The notes: generated by a model not told the origin, from the letters alone. Counted from the first letter of the stretch, positions 40,443 to 48,998 are shown. The stretch: 64,000 nt of DNA from Pseudomonadota bacterium (GCA_021324155.1 JAJPJQ010000036.1:124001-188000), one strand, 5' to 3'. A program made the numbers and translations.

Positions 40443-41312
40443 CTATGCGGTCAAAACCTCGAAGAACTCGGCCATGTGGTTGGTTATCAGCGAAAAATGG
40501 CCTTCCTTGGGATAGAAGCGCGGCCGGCATCGAAAAAGAGTCTCCGCGACGTGCCTTCCCATCGATGCGGGCACCGTCGCGTCCTCCTCGCCGTGCCACA
40601 GGTGGACTTCTTTGGAAATGTCTTCGAGGCGGAAAGCCCACGGCGACGCATATATCCGGCCTTCCCAGGCAGTACCGCGCGTCCCGGAGCGCACGGCTTC
40701 GAGTGTGCTGGCGACGAGGATATCTTTGAAGTCGGAGCCGAGCAGCGCCTGCCGGTCGGCCTGCGGCAGCGCGTCCGAGACGTGCTTCAAGTACCATTTG
40801 AAGTCGCGCTTGAGTTTCCACGCGGTGCGCGCGAACACAATGCGCAGGAGCCACGGCGCGGTGCGGCAGAGATAGAAAGTCCGCCGCGCGAGCGGCGACA
40901 TGGCGGCGCAGACCGACGGCGATTCCACGGGACCCAAGCCGCAGACGACGGCGACCGCGGTGAGCCGCTCCGGGATGCGCCGGGCGCACGCGAGCGCATA
41001 GGGTCCGCCGCCGGACACGCCGGCGACGGCGAAACGATCGAAGCCTAGAGCGTCGGCGAGTTCGCCGACATCGAGCGGCCAATCGAGAAGCGCGCGGTTG
41101 GCCTTGAAGTCCGAACCGCCCATACCAGGACGGTCGATGCCGATGAGACGCGCGTTGAAGCGCCGCGCCGTCGGCTCGGCGAGAGTAGCCTCCAGCCTGG
41201 AGCCCGGCCAGCCGTGAAAGTAAAAAATCGGCTTGCCGTGCGGCACGCCGTATTCGCAGAACGCGAGCCGCCGCCCGTCAGCGAGTGTAATCTGCCGCAA
41301 CTCCCCGACCAT
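40443..41312 (-). CDS. Alpha/beta hydrolase
   Basis: A 289-aa protein with the nucleophile elbow 'AVAGVSGGGPYALACA' (Ser about 100), an upstream oxyanion region 'IFYFHGWPGSRLEATLAE' and 'LIGIDRPGMGGSDFKANRALLDW', and the Asp/His pair toward the end ('HLWHGEEDATVPASMGRHV', 'FYPKEGHFSLI'). This complete triad fits an esterase or C-C bond hydrolase; 3-oxoadipate enol-lactonase-like and meta-cleavage hydrolases have the same shape. ATG at 41312 is preferred over a TTG three bases earlier. It is 87 bases upstream of the bicupin, probably in the same transcription direction and module. Confidence 0.82.
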   Translation of the reverse strand: MVGELRQITLADGRRLAFCEYGVPHGKPIFYFHGWPGSRLEATLAEPTARRFNARLIGIDRPGMGGSDFKANRALLDWPLDVGELADALGFDRFAVAGVSGGGPYALACARRIPERLTAVAVVCGLGPVESPSVCAAMSPLARRTFYLCRTAPWLLRIVFARTAWKLKRDFKWYLKHVSDALPQADRQALLGSDFKDILVASTLEAVRSGTRGTAWEGRIYASPWAFRLEDISKEVHLWHGEEDATVPASMGRHVAETLFRCRPRFYPKEGHFSLITNHMAEFFEVLTA

Positions 41313-41526
41313 CAAATGTCATTTAGCAGAAAATGAGGGGAGAGACGACGGCCGCACTCCCCGCTCTCACAGGAACCGACTCTGAATTTACTTTCCTAAT
41401 ACCGCGAGCGGGCAAGCTTTATTCGATGGGAACGGAATCGCGCAGCTCCGCATATTGAGCTGCAACAGTCACAACGGGGCTGAAGAGGGAAAGAAATCGG
41501 GAAAGGATCGAAGCGGGTCGATGAGG

Positions 41527-43080
41527 TTAAGAATCGCGCGGCGGGTTATCGAGAGAGGTCGACCAGGAACTAAGAGGAGCGTTGTCGGCGGCTGGCTGCG
41601 GGGTGACCTTGGCCTGGAAATCTTTCTTGTCCAAATTGTGCTCGCGCATTTTGCGGTAGAGCGTTTTTACGTCCACGCCGCTATGCCGCGCCGTCGGTCC
41701 GATTTTCCCGCCGAAGGCCTTCAACTGGCGGGCGAGGTACTGCTTCTCCTGTTCGCGCATCCAGTCGCGCAGCGAAACGTCGGCGAACATAGTGCGGTCC
41801 TCGAACGCGGACTGCGGCGCCGACTGTTCCGGCAATTCAATTTTGTCGATGATCCGGCGGCTCGTCATGACGATTGCGCGCTCGAGGACGTTTTGCAGCT
41901 CGCGGATATTTCCCGGCCACGGATACTGCATTAACCGGCTCATCGCCGCCGGACTCACGCCGGAAATTCTTTTCCTCAGCGCGAGCGGGTGATGACGGAT
42001 GAAATCGAGCACCAGGAGCTCGATATCTTTCCGGCGGTTGCGCAGCGGAACCAGATGGATCGGTATTACGTTGATGCGGTAATAGAAGTCCGTGCGCATG
42101 TGGCCGCTCGCGACGAGGTCTTTGAGCGGGACGTTGGTCGCGGCGATAACGCGCATATCGACCTGAATTTTCTTGCTCCCGCCGAGACGCATAACCTTCT
42201 GATCTTCCAACACGCGCAGCAATTTGGCCTGCATGGAGAGCGAGATGCTCTCGATCTCGTCGAGAAAAAGCGTGCCGGTGTGCGCGAGTTCGATTTTTCC
42301 CGGCCGCGCCTGATCGGCGCCGGTGAAGGCGCCGCGCTCATAGCCGAACAGCTCGCTTTCGAGCAGCGACTCCGGAACGCCGGCGCAGTTGATAGTGACG
42401 AGCGGCGCCTGGCCGCGCCTGCTTTGATAATGTATCGCGCTCGCGACCAGCTCCTTGCCTGTTCCCGTCTCGCCTTCAACGAGCACGGTCATGTCGGTGT
42501 CCGAGACCATGCGGATGATTTCAAAGACGCGGTGCATCTCAGGCGTTTTGCTGAGCATGCCGCCGAACTCGCACCGGTCCTTCAGGATGCGACGGAGATG
42601 GCGAATCTCGGTAAAGATCTGCGCTTTTTCAAGGACGACCCGCGTCGACTCCTGGATCGTCGCGGCGGTGAAGGGCTTGACGATATAATCGCTGGCGCCG
42701 AGTTTCAGAACCTCGACGGCGGTGCCGATATCGCCGTAGCCGGTGATTACGATGACGGGAACGTCCGCATAAAGCTCATGCACGCACTTCGTGAGCTCGA
42801 TTCCCGTCATGCCCGGCAGTCGGATATCCGTAATGATCAGATCGATATCTTCCGCCTCAAGGCGCTTCAGCGCTTCTTCGCCGGAAGCGCAAGCCGCCAC
42901 CTTGAAACCGCCGGCTACGTACAGCCGTTCGAGCTGTTGCCGAATGATCTCCTCGTCGTCAACGACAAGGATCGTCGGGACCGGTCCTGCGGCGGGCTTC
43001 TCACCGTCGATTTCGTCGGTTTTTTTTCGCTTGACGTTGACCGCCTGAACCGGCTTCAACGTTTTTTGCACGTCATCCAT
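41527..43080 (-). CDS. NtrC-family sigma-54-dependent response regulator
   Basis: A 517-aa regulator: an unusual 35-residue charged leader, a receiver domain about 36-150 with the acidic pocket 'LVVDDEE' and phospho-Asp85 ('IITDIRLPG'), AAA+ ATPase about 180-410 with Walker A 'GETGTGKE', the sigma-54-contacting loop 'GAFTGAD' and 'GTLFLDEIESISLSMQ', then a FIS-type HTH at the end ('GPTARHSGVDVKTLYRKMREH'). It lies 24 bases after the sensor kinase gene and is likely its partner; a good sigma-54 promoter lies 6 kb away at 48999. The 211-base tail region 41316-41526 holds only a GCAGCTC/GAGCTGC stem. Confidence 0.93.
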   Translation of the reverse strand: MDDVQKTLKPVQAVNVKRKKTDEIDGEKPAAGPVPTILVVDDEEIIRQQLERLYVAGGFKVAACASGEEALKRLEAEDIDLIITDIRLPGMTGIELTKCVHELYADVPVIVITGYGDIGTAVEVLKLGASDYIVKPFTAATIQESTRVVLEKAQIFTEIRHLRRILKDRCEFGGMLSKTPEMHRVFEIIRMVSDTDMTVLVEGETGTGKELVASAIHYQSRRGQAPLVTINCAGVPESLLESELFGYERGAFTGADQARPGKIELAHTGTLFLDEIESISLSMQAKLLRVLEDQKVMRLGGSKKIQVDMRVIAATNVPLKDLVASGHMRTDFYYRINVIPIHLVPLRNRRKDIELLVLDFIRHHPLALRKRISGVSPAAMSRLMQYPWPGNIRELQNVLERAIVMTSRRIIDKIELPEQSAPQSAFEDRTMFADVSLRDWMREQEKQYLARQLKAFGGKIGPTARHSGVDVKTLYRKMREHNLDKKDFQAKVTPQPAADNAPLSSWSTSLDNPPRDS

Positions 43081-43104
43081 GGCGATCGTCAGATATCCGT
43101 CCGT

Positions 43105-44202
43105 CTAGTCCGCCTGTAACGAGATGGTGAACAAGCCTCTCCGCGGATCGGGCTTCTGAAACGAGATGTCGCCGTTGTGGCGGCCGAGTATCTGCCGGGC
43201 AAGCGCGATACCGAGACCGGCCTGCTTACCGTTGACCTTGAGAAAGGGCCGAAAGACGTCGTTTTCTTTAACCGCCAGCGACGTCGCCGACGCGCAACCA
43301 ATTTGCAATGCGATCTGATGCTTGCCGTCGACCTCCTGGACCGCAATCTTGAGGTCGAGCTGGCCGCCGCCGGGAAGGAGAAAACCCGCGAATTCGATAA
43401 CCTGACCCAGTACCTTTCGAAACTCGTTCCAATCGAGACGCAACAGAGGCATCGCGCCCTGGCAGCGCACGCGCAGATCGATATTTTGTCGTCTGAGTTT
43501 AGTCTGCGTGTCACGCACTAATTCGTCGAGGATCGCCTTCGGGCTGGCGCGCGAAAGCTTCGGTTCGGGAGACGAGAAAAACTCGCGCAGATCCAGAATG
43601 GTCCGGCTGATTCGCTGGATGCTTTCAAGCAGGGACTGGTAATCGGAGACTTCCGTTCCGGTGGTCAAGCACATCAGATCGAATCCCGAGCTGATGATTT
43701 GAAGGTCGTTTTTGACGCCGTGAACCATGCTGTCGATGATGTCGCCCATTTGCTCGAAACGCTTCTCGTCGCGATCCCTGCGCCGCTCGCGGCGCAGATC
43801 GGACACATCCACATACACGCTGGTGATTCCTTCGCGCGCGGCGTCGCCTGCGTCCCGACACACCGAGACGTCACGGATCCAAAACTCTTTTTCACCTCGG
43901 ACGAAACGGTAATCGCAGGCTATCCTCTTTTCGCCGGACACCAGCTTATTCCACGCGGCGCTGAAGAGATCCCTGTCTTCCGTATGAATGTGGCTCATCC
44001 ACAGCGACGGGTTGGCCTCGAGCTCGCCGGCTTCAAAGCCGAACATCTCGCGAGCGCGGCGGTTAACGACCATTGCAGCATGCTCGCGATTCCAGACCAC
44101 GACAGCGCACGGGATGGCGTCAAGAATACCCGCCGCCGAGTTCGAATTCGACAAAAGAGTTGATCCGTTGAGATACGTCGATTCCATGATTTTGAGGTCC
44201 AC
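43105..44202 (-). CDS. PAS-domain sensor kinase-like protein with degenerate ATP-binding domain
   Basis: A 365-aa protein. A PAS domain covers about 20-140 ('CAVVVWNREHAAMVVNRRAREMFGFEAGEL'). A dimerisation helix carries the candidate phospho-His161 ('MVHGVKNDLQII'). The catalytic domain (about 245-365) keeps a G2-like 'GLGIALARQILGRHNGDI', but the N-box Asn appears replaced by Phe ('VLGQVIEFAGFLLPGGG') and no DxGxG G1 motif is visible. It could still act as a phosphatase, a receiver of phosphate from another kinase, or a scaffold. Starts: GTG 44202 or ATG 44187, neither with a strong ribosome site. It has its own promoter and is upstream of the NtrC gene. Confidence 0.8.
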   Translation of the reverse strand: MDLKIMESTYLNGSTLLSNSNSAAGILDAIPCAVVVWNREHAAMVVNRRAREMFGFEAGELEANPSLWMSHIHTEDRDLFSAAWNKLVSGEKRIACDYRFVRGEKEFWIRDVSVCRDAGDAAREGITSVYVDVSDLRRERRRDRDEKRFEQMGDIIDSMVHGVKNDLQIISSGFDLMCLTTGTEVSDYQSLLESIQRISRTILDLREFFSSPEPKLSRASPKAILDELVRDTQTKLRRQNIDLRVRCQGAMPLLRLDWNEFRKVLGQVIEFAGFLLPGGGQLDLKIAVQEVDGKHQIALQIGCASATSLAVKENDVFRPFLKVNGKQAGLGIALARQILGRHNGDISFQKPDPRRGLFTISLQAD

Positions 44203-44222
44203 GAATGCGCCGAAAGCTGATG

Positions 44223-44251
44223 TGTATACGCAAGTCGATATTGCCTGTCAA
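44223..44251 (-). promoter_or_regulatory. Consensus sigma-70 promoter for the sensor/NtrC genes
   Basis: On the minus strand a perfect TTGACA (44246-44251), 17 bases, then TATACA (44223-44228). The predicted start is about 15 bases upstream of the sensor kinase gene's GTG. The rest of the 249-base gap (44203-44451) is AT-rich. Confidence 0.85.
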
Positions 44252-44284
44252 GTATGACCGGGTAAAATTGCCCGTATTGAAACG

Positions 44285-44316
44285 AAAAGAGCGCTGAGAC
44301 CCTGGTCCCAACGCTC
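44285..44316 (-). terminator. Intrinsic terminator between the first phosphopantetheinyl transferase and the sensor kinase
   Basis: Arms 44289-44300 and 44305-44316 form a 12-bp stem counting two G-U pairs, with a 4-base loop; on the minus strand it is followed by TTTTCGTTT. It lies about 135 bases after the phosphopantetheinyl transferase stop and just before the kinase promoter, insulating the two units. Confidence 0.8.
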
Positions 44317-44451
44317 CAAACCACTCGTTTTTATACGCAAAAAGACTTATTTTTACGTTTTAAAAATATTTGGCCTTTGTACCCTATTTTTTTCGAAAGT
44401 ATCGATTATTTGTTAACAACCTATCGTTTCATTCGGCATTACCGGGAGAAG

Positions 44452-45249
44452 TCATGCAGGGACGCCATTTAGATTTTTGTTCAAAATTTCTTGTCGAAAC
44501 CGCCAATATCGAGTCCGCGGATTCATCTTGCCCTCAACGGCAGCCGCCGCGGCATAAGATGGTCCTGCGTCGATAGGCAAATACCGCCAGCGCTCGGCCT
44601 CTTTAGGTTCCTGACTAACATTCAGAAGCGCCGGCGGATCCGAAGGCGCGACGGAAACGCTAAAATCCTTTAGGCCGAAAGACAATCCTTCCCCTCGCGC
44701 TTTGATGTACGCTTCCTTTCGAGTCCAGCAATCGAAGAATGCTTTGCGCCTGTGGTGCGGCGGCAAAGCCATGAGCGCCGCAACTTCCTGGACGGAAAAA
44801 AATCGCGAAGCGAGGGATTCAACCTCCAGCTCACGATCCAGACATTCCACATCGACGCCGATCCGATGTCCTAAAGTAAATGCGTAAAGGGCTAGACCGC
44901 CCGAATGTGACAGGTTGAAATCGAAATGATCTTCAAGCCCCCTGACAAACGGTTTTCCGTTCGGGTTATAGGTAAAGGAGATATCCGCAGGTGGTTTCCG
45001 AAGATAACCTCCTAGCAAAATTCTCAGCAGCCCGCGTCCTGCAATGAAACGATTCCGGTCGCGCTCGAAATGGAAGCGCGCGGCGCGCTCCCGTTCGTCA
45101 TTTGTAAGGATTCCATGGAGCAGCTCGACATCTGCCGCCGCTATGTCAATTGACGCCAGCCATAAGTGAACTTCCTCGGTCGAAGCTTCGACCGATATCG
45201 GCGCCGGCTGCCAATTCGGGATTACTGCCTGATATTTCGTTGGGCACAT
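44452..45249 (-). CDS. Sfp-type 4'-phosphopantetheinyl transferase, copy A
   Basis: A 265-aa enzyme attaching phosphopantetheine to carrier proteins. Sfp-type motifs: 'GRGLLRILLGGYL', 'GKPFVRGLEDHFDFNLSHSGGLALYAFT', the Mg-binding 'GVDVECLD' (about 125) and 'FFDCWTRKEAYIKARGEGLSFGLKDF' (WTxKEAxxK, about 172-190). It lies downstream of the UDP-sugar dehydrogenase and is separated from it by 97 bases. The carrier protein at 62437 is an obvious candidate partner. The ribosome site is not evident. A paralogue lies at 47783. Confidence 0.92.
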   Translation of the reverse strand: MCPTKYQAVIPNWQPAPISVEASTEEVHLWLASIDIAAADVELLHGILTNDERERAARFHFERDRNRFIAGRGLLRILLGGYLRKPPADISFTYNPNGKPFVRGLEDHFDFNLSHSGGLALYAFTLGHRIGVDVECLDRELEVESLASRFFSVQEVAALMALPPHHRRKAFFDCWTRKEAYIKARGEGLSFGLKDFSVSVAPSDPPALLNVSQEPKEAERWRYLPIDAGPSYAAAAAVEGKMNPRTRYWRFRQEILNKNLNGVPA

Positions 45250-45346
45250 GCGGTCATCGAACCGCGACGGTTAAATAAGTCACGCCGAAGGGTCTCGGCC
45301 GGTCCTTTCCGTCCGGTTTTTTCTAATTTTCCTCGGCTGACCGCAT

Positions 45347-46687
45347 TTAAAGTCTTAAGACATTCGGACCAGGAAATGCCTTCATCGCGTTGCGCGTGTC
45401 GACAATCACCTGACTGTGGGTAGCGATCATCTGATAATCGAACCCGGAATGATCTGTCAGCAGAACGACGCAGTCGGCCGCGCGGAGCACCTCGGGCTTT
45501 AAAGCGACCGATTGCAGCGTCTTTCCGTTCAGCTCGAGCGAGGCCACATACGGGTCCGAGTATTCCACTAATGCCCCTTTTTCGCTCAAGCCTTTTACGA
45601 CTTCGATGGCCGGCGACTCGCGCACGTCGCTCGTATCGCGTTTGTAGGCCATCCCCAATGCCAATATTTTCGAACCTTTCAAGCTTCGTTGACGGTCGTT
45701 CAGCGCATCGGCGACGCGACTGATGGCAAAGGTCGGCATTTGATCGTTGATGTGTGCGGCGAGCTCTATCAGCCGCGGGTCGCCTCCGTTCATTCTCGCT
45801 TTCCAGGTCAAATAATAAGGATCCACGGGGATGCAGTGACCGCCGAGTCCGGGCCCGGGATAGAAAGGCATGAAGCCGAACGGCTTCGTCTTCGCCGCTT
45901 CGATGACTTCCCAAACATTGACGTTGAACTTGTGACACATGAGCGCCATCTCATTGGCGAGAGCGATGTTCACGCTGCGGAAAGTATTTTCCAAAAGCTT
46001 GACCATCTCGGCGCATTCAGGCGTCGACACGGGCACCACTTTTTCTACGAATTGGCCGTATAAGAGCGCCGCCAGCTCGACACAGTGAGGCGTCATGCCT
46101 CCGATGACTTTCGGAATATTCCGGGTGTTGTACTGCGGGTTTCCCGGGTCGACGCGTTCAGGAGAAAAGGCGAGAAAGAAATCGGTCCCGACTTCCAAAC
46201 CGGACTTTTCCAAAATCGGCAGCACGAGTTCGCGAGTCGTGCCGGGGTAAGTGGTGCTTTCGAAGATCACCAACTGCCCCGATTGTAGATGGTTGTGGAT
46301 CGCTTCGGCCGCCGCGATGACGTAGGAGAGATCGGGCTCTTTGGTTTTGCGCAGAGGCGTCGGCACACAGACGCTCACGGTGTCGAGCTTTTCCACCGCT
46401 GCAAGCGACTGTGTCGCTTTGAAACGCTTATCGTTCACTAACGACTGAAGCGTTTCATTCGGCACGTCGAGGATATGCGAGTTGCCGGAATTGACGCAGT
46501 CCACTTTGCGGCGATCTATATCTATGCCGGTGACCTGAAACCCCTCTTTGGCCATTTCGACGCCGAGGGGAAGGCCGACGTAGCCTAAACCGATAACGCC
46601 TACCTTGGCAGTGCGGTTTTGAATTTTCTTTTTAAGCTCTGCCGCCCTTCCGGATTTCGACACTGTTAATGGCTGAATTTGACCCAT
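45347..46687 (-). CDS. Nucleotide-sugar dehydrogenase (UDP-GlcNAc/UDP-GalNAc 6-dehydrogenase type, TviB/WbpO-like)
   Basis: A 446-aa enzyme oxidising C6 of a UDP-sugar to a carboxylate with two NAD. 'KVGVIGLGYVGLPLGVEMAKEGF' (about 29-51) binds NAD; 'ESTTYPGTTRELVLP' and 'SPERVDPGNPQYNTRNIPKVIGG' follow; the catalytic Cys is in 'GPGLGGHCIPVDPYYLTWKA' (about 263). The ATG at 46687 is preferred because AAGGAG lies 6 bases upstream; a second ATG 21 bases earlier has nothing. With the adjacent epimerase it could make UDP-N-acetylgalactosaminuronate, as in the Vi antigen pair TviB/TviC. Confidence 0.9.
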   Translation of the reverse strand: MGQIQPLTVSKSGRAAELKKKIQNRTAKVGVIGLGYVGLPLGVEMAKEGFQVTGIDIDRRKVDCVNSGNSHILDVPNETLQSLVNDKRFKATQSLAAVEKLDTVSVCVPTPLRKTKEPDLSYVIAAAEAIHNHLQSGQLVIFESTTYPGTTRELVLPILEKSGLEVGTDFFLAFSPERVDPGNPQYNTRNIPKVIGGMTPHCVELAALLYGQFVEKVVPVSTPECAEMVKLLENTFRSVNIALANEMALMCHKFNVNVWEVIEAAKTKPFGFMPFYPGPGLGGHCIPVDPYYLTWKARMNGGDPRLIELAAHINDQMPTFAISRVADALNDRQRSLKGSKILALGMAYKRDTSDVRESPAIEVVKGLSEKGALVEYSDPYVASLELNGKTLQSVALKPEVLRAADCVVLLTDHSGFDYQMIATHSQVIVDTRNAMKAFPGPNVLRL

Positions 46688-46737
46688 GTTGGTCTCCTTT
46701 TGTCCCATTTCGATTTATTCGTGCACTTTATCAGGAT

Positions 46738-47694
46738 TTAAACGCGAGCGTTGAAGGTCCATGCAATTTGGCGGCCAAAATATCGCAAGGTCTCGGCTAA
46801 GCCGTCTTCGAAGGATACTTGGGGATCGTAGCCGAGACAGCGCTGAGCCTCGGATATATCCGCTTGCGTATAACGAACGTCGCCGGACCTGGCCTCGGTG
46901 TGAAGCAACCGCAGCTTTGTACCGACCATCTCCTCAATGAAATCTATGACCTCGAGAAGTGTGTGCGATTTGCCCTGCCCCACATTGAAAACACCGCCGA
47001 CTCCTAGCTGCGAATGCGCGGCCTGCAGATTCGCCGCTACAACATTGTCGATATAGGTAAAGTCTCTCGACTGCAGTCCGTCGCCATGCACTTCAAGCGG
47101 CTGTCCCTGAAACGCCCAATTAATGAACCGCGGGATGACGGCTGCGTATTGAGAATTGGGATCTTGACGCGGCCCGTAGACGTTGAAGTACCGAAGTCCA
47201 ACAGTCTCCAAACCGTACAGGTCTGTAAACACCTTGGCGTAATATTCACCGGCAAGCTTCGAGACGGCGTATGGGGATATTGGATTGGTCTGATCGGCCT
47301 CCGATTTCGGCGCCACACTCGGACGACCGCCGTAGACCGACGATGAAGACGCATAAACAACGCGCTTGACTCCGGCATCACGCGCCGCAGTCAGTATGTT
47401 CAACATGCCCTCCACATTTACGCGATTCACCAGTCCCGGGTTTTCGACGGAAAAGGGCACGGATCGGAGAGCGGCCTGATGCAATACAACATCGACTCCC
47501 TGCATGGCCGTTGCAACGGCTGCCGGGTCAAGGATATCACCGCTGACGAATTCAAATTTATTTTCACAGGCTGCGAGATTCGCGAGCTTTCCAAAGCTGA
47601 GGTTATCCAAGACACGGACCCGCTCCCCCATTACGGCAAGTCTCTCCACCACGTGCGATCCAATAAATCCTGCGCCTCCGGTCACGAGATACAT
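46738..47694 (-). CDS. NAD-dependent UDP-sugar 4-epimerase (TviC/WbpP-like)
   Basis: A 318-aa extended SDR: NAD motif 'YLVTGGAGFIGSHVVERLA' (2-20), 'VLHQAALRSVPFSVENP' (about 71), catalytic Ser in 'VYASSSSVYGG' and YxxxK in 'SPYAVSKLAGEYY' (about 148). The group interconverts UDP-Glc/Gal or their N-acetyl forms; the adjacent dehydrogenase suggests the latter. A strong AAGGAGG ribosome site precedes the ATG. In the 88-base gap upstream, on the minus strand, CCGGCACGTGTGTTGAG (about 47782-47797) resembles a sigma-54 site but has a mismatch at the -12 GC. Confidence 0.9.
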   Translation of the reverse strand: MYLVTGGAGFIGSHVVERLAVMGERVRVLDNLSFGKLANLAACENKFEFVSGDILDPAAVATAMQGVDVVLHQAALRSVPFSVENPGLVNRVNVEGMLNILTAARDAGVKRVVYASSSSVYGGRPSVAPKSEADQTNPISPYAVSKLAGEYYAKVFTDLYGLETVGLRYFNVYGPRQDPNSQYAAVIPRFINWAFQGQPLEVHGDGLQSRDFTYIDNVVAANLQAAHSQLGVGGVFNVGQGKSHTLLEVIDFIEEMVGTKLRLLHTEARSGDVRYTQADISEAQRCLGYDPQVSFEDGLAETLRYFGRQIAWTFNARV

Positions 47695-47782
47695 GCGTCC
47701 TCCTTAAATTTTCGAGTCAACGTTGGGATGCAAACGCTTACACTACTGTAACGGTTTCGCTGAGACTCAACACACGTGCCGG

Positions 47783-48613
47783 CTATCGAGCCCTGACGAT
47801 TGGCACGTTCAACGGCGTATTTCTTCCAATGGTTTTGCCCGTTGTGCGCACGGGAAGTTCCTGCATGTTCCCCGTCAATTGCCAACATCGAATTTTCAGG
47901 TCCTTGCCTTCGACGGCGAGTGCTGCGGCGTAACGAGAATCCGGATTCAGGTCGAGTAGGGACCACCGCGAGACTTCATCGGGCTCTGTCGTCACTTCGA
48001 GAAGCGCCGCTGATGCGTCTGGCGCTACCGAAACACTGAAGCTATTACGCATGACCGTCAATCCGTGGCCACGCCCCTTGAGGTATGCCTCCTTGCGCGT
48101 CCAGCACGTGAAAAACGCCTTTGATCGGATTTCCTCGGGCAGCGATTTGAGCAAAGCTCTTTCTCGCTGAGAAAAGAACAGCTCGGCGACGACCTCCGGA
48201 ACGCGAACATCTCGGATACTTTCAATATCGATTCCCACCTCACGACCAAGAGTGACCGCGAAAAGAGCGATTCCTTCTGAATGCGACAAGTTGAAGCGCA
48301 GTGCGTGACCGTCCCGGACGGCCAGATAGGGCTTGCCATTCGTTCCATAGTTGAAGCAAATGCCGTCGGGACTTCGGTTCAGATATCTGCCCACAAGAAT
48401 CCGAAGAAGGGCTCTTGTCGCGATAAAGTCCTGCCTTTCACGGTGGAGGCTAAGCCGCTTCGCCCGCTGCCGCTCCTCCTCGGAAAGAGCCTGGCTGAGA
48501 CTTTGTACCCATTCGGGAGCATTGTTTAAAAATACCCTCCAAACATGCACTTCGTCCTGGCGAGCCTCAATGGAGTCAGGCGGCATTTTCCACAGCTGAT
48601 CAATATCGATCAT
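47783..48613 (-). CDS. Sfp-type 4'-phosphopantetheinyl transferase, copy B
   Basis: A 276-aa paralogue of the enzyme at 44452, alike over most of its length: 'ALLRILVGRYLNRSP', 'GKPYLAVRDGHALRFNLSHSEG', Mg site 'GIDIESIRDV' (about 126) and 'FFTCWTRKEAYLKGRGHGL' (about 172-190). The catalytic residues are intact, so both copies could be active. It follows a small membrane protein gene by 32 bases. Duplicate transferases flanking the two nucleotide-sugar genes suggest either a local duplication or different carrier specificities. Confidence 0.92.
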   Translation of the reverse strand: MIDIDQLWKMPPDSIEARQDEVHVWRVFLNNAPEWVQSLSQALSEEERQRAKRLSLHRERQDFIATRALLRILVGRYLNRSPDGICFNYGTNGKPYLAVRDGHALRFNLSHSEGIALFAVTLGREVGIDIESIRDVRVPEVVAELFFSQRERALLKSLPEEIRSKAFFTCWTRKEAYLKGRGHGLTVMRNSFSVSVAPDASAALLEVTTEPDEVSRWSLLDLNPDSRYAAALAVEGKDLKIRCWQLTGNMQELPVRTTGKTIGRNTPLNVPIVRAR

Positions 48614-48645
48614 GACAATCCTGGGTTTAATTAAGCTTGGCCCGT

Positions 48646-48810
48646 TTAAGCCTTCGGTTTGTTTCTCATCAACCTTTTAGTCCATGTAGCAATAAGTATG
48701 AGAATCACGCCCACGAGAAGAATTTTGACAGGATTAGAGAGTGAAAAAGCCTGGAAAGCCCAAGTGGCAGCGGCAATCGCACTAACTGTCAGTAATGTCG
48801 CTATAATCAT
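48646..48810 (-). CDS. Small two-helix membrane protein
   Basis: A 54-aa open frame (165 bases) beginning MIIATLLTVSAIAAATWAFQ, with two hydrophobic helices (about 2-22 and 27-44) joined by 'SLSNPVKI' and ending in a basic tail (TKRLMRNKPKA). A GGAG ribosome site lies 8 bases before the ATG, and the downstream transferase gene starts 32 bases after its stop, supporting a real gene. The positive-inside rule puts the C-terminus in the cytoplasm. Not recognised. Confidence 0.6.
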   Translation of the reverse strand: MIIATLLTVSAIAAATWAFQAFSLSNPVKILLVGVILILIATWTKRLMRNKPKA

Positions 48811-48830
48811 CGTTCAAACTCCATTCTGAA

Positions 48831-48871
48831 CAAAAAAACACGGTTTTTGTAGGAGAACTGCCAAAAACTGT
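48831..48871 (-). terminator. Hairpin with T run in the leader of the small membrane protein gene (possible attenuator)
   Basis: Arms 48840-48849 and 48862-48871 pair over 10 bp (one G-U), and on the minus strand are followed by TTTTTTT (48832-48838), ending about 20 bases upstream of the ATG at 48810. A terminator placed inside a leader is the layout of transcription attenuators. The plus strand also has a T-rich run after it, so it could instead be a bidirectional terminator. The rest of the 308-base gap (48811-49118) holds the sigma-54 site and AT-rich DNA. Confidence 0.55.
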
Positions 48872-48998
48872 AGTTTTTTCCCTTCACATTAGTAACAGGA
48901 AACCCGATTCATGTAACACGAAAGAGTAATCACAATTTTTGTCATTTTCACCCGTAAATAAGGGACTAACAAACACAGCAGAACCAAGAGCTTAGGTC

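Noticed and set aside
41316-41526. A terminator for the NtrC-type gene at the GCAGCTC/GAGCTGC stem
   Set aside because: The stem has an 8-base loop and no T run on the minus strand.
48850-48880. A minus-strand sigma-54 site (TTGGCAGTTCTCCTAC)
   Set aside because: The -24 half is good but the -12 GC is absent and it overlaps the hairpin.
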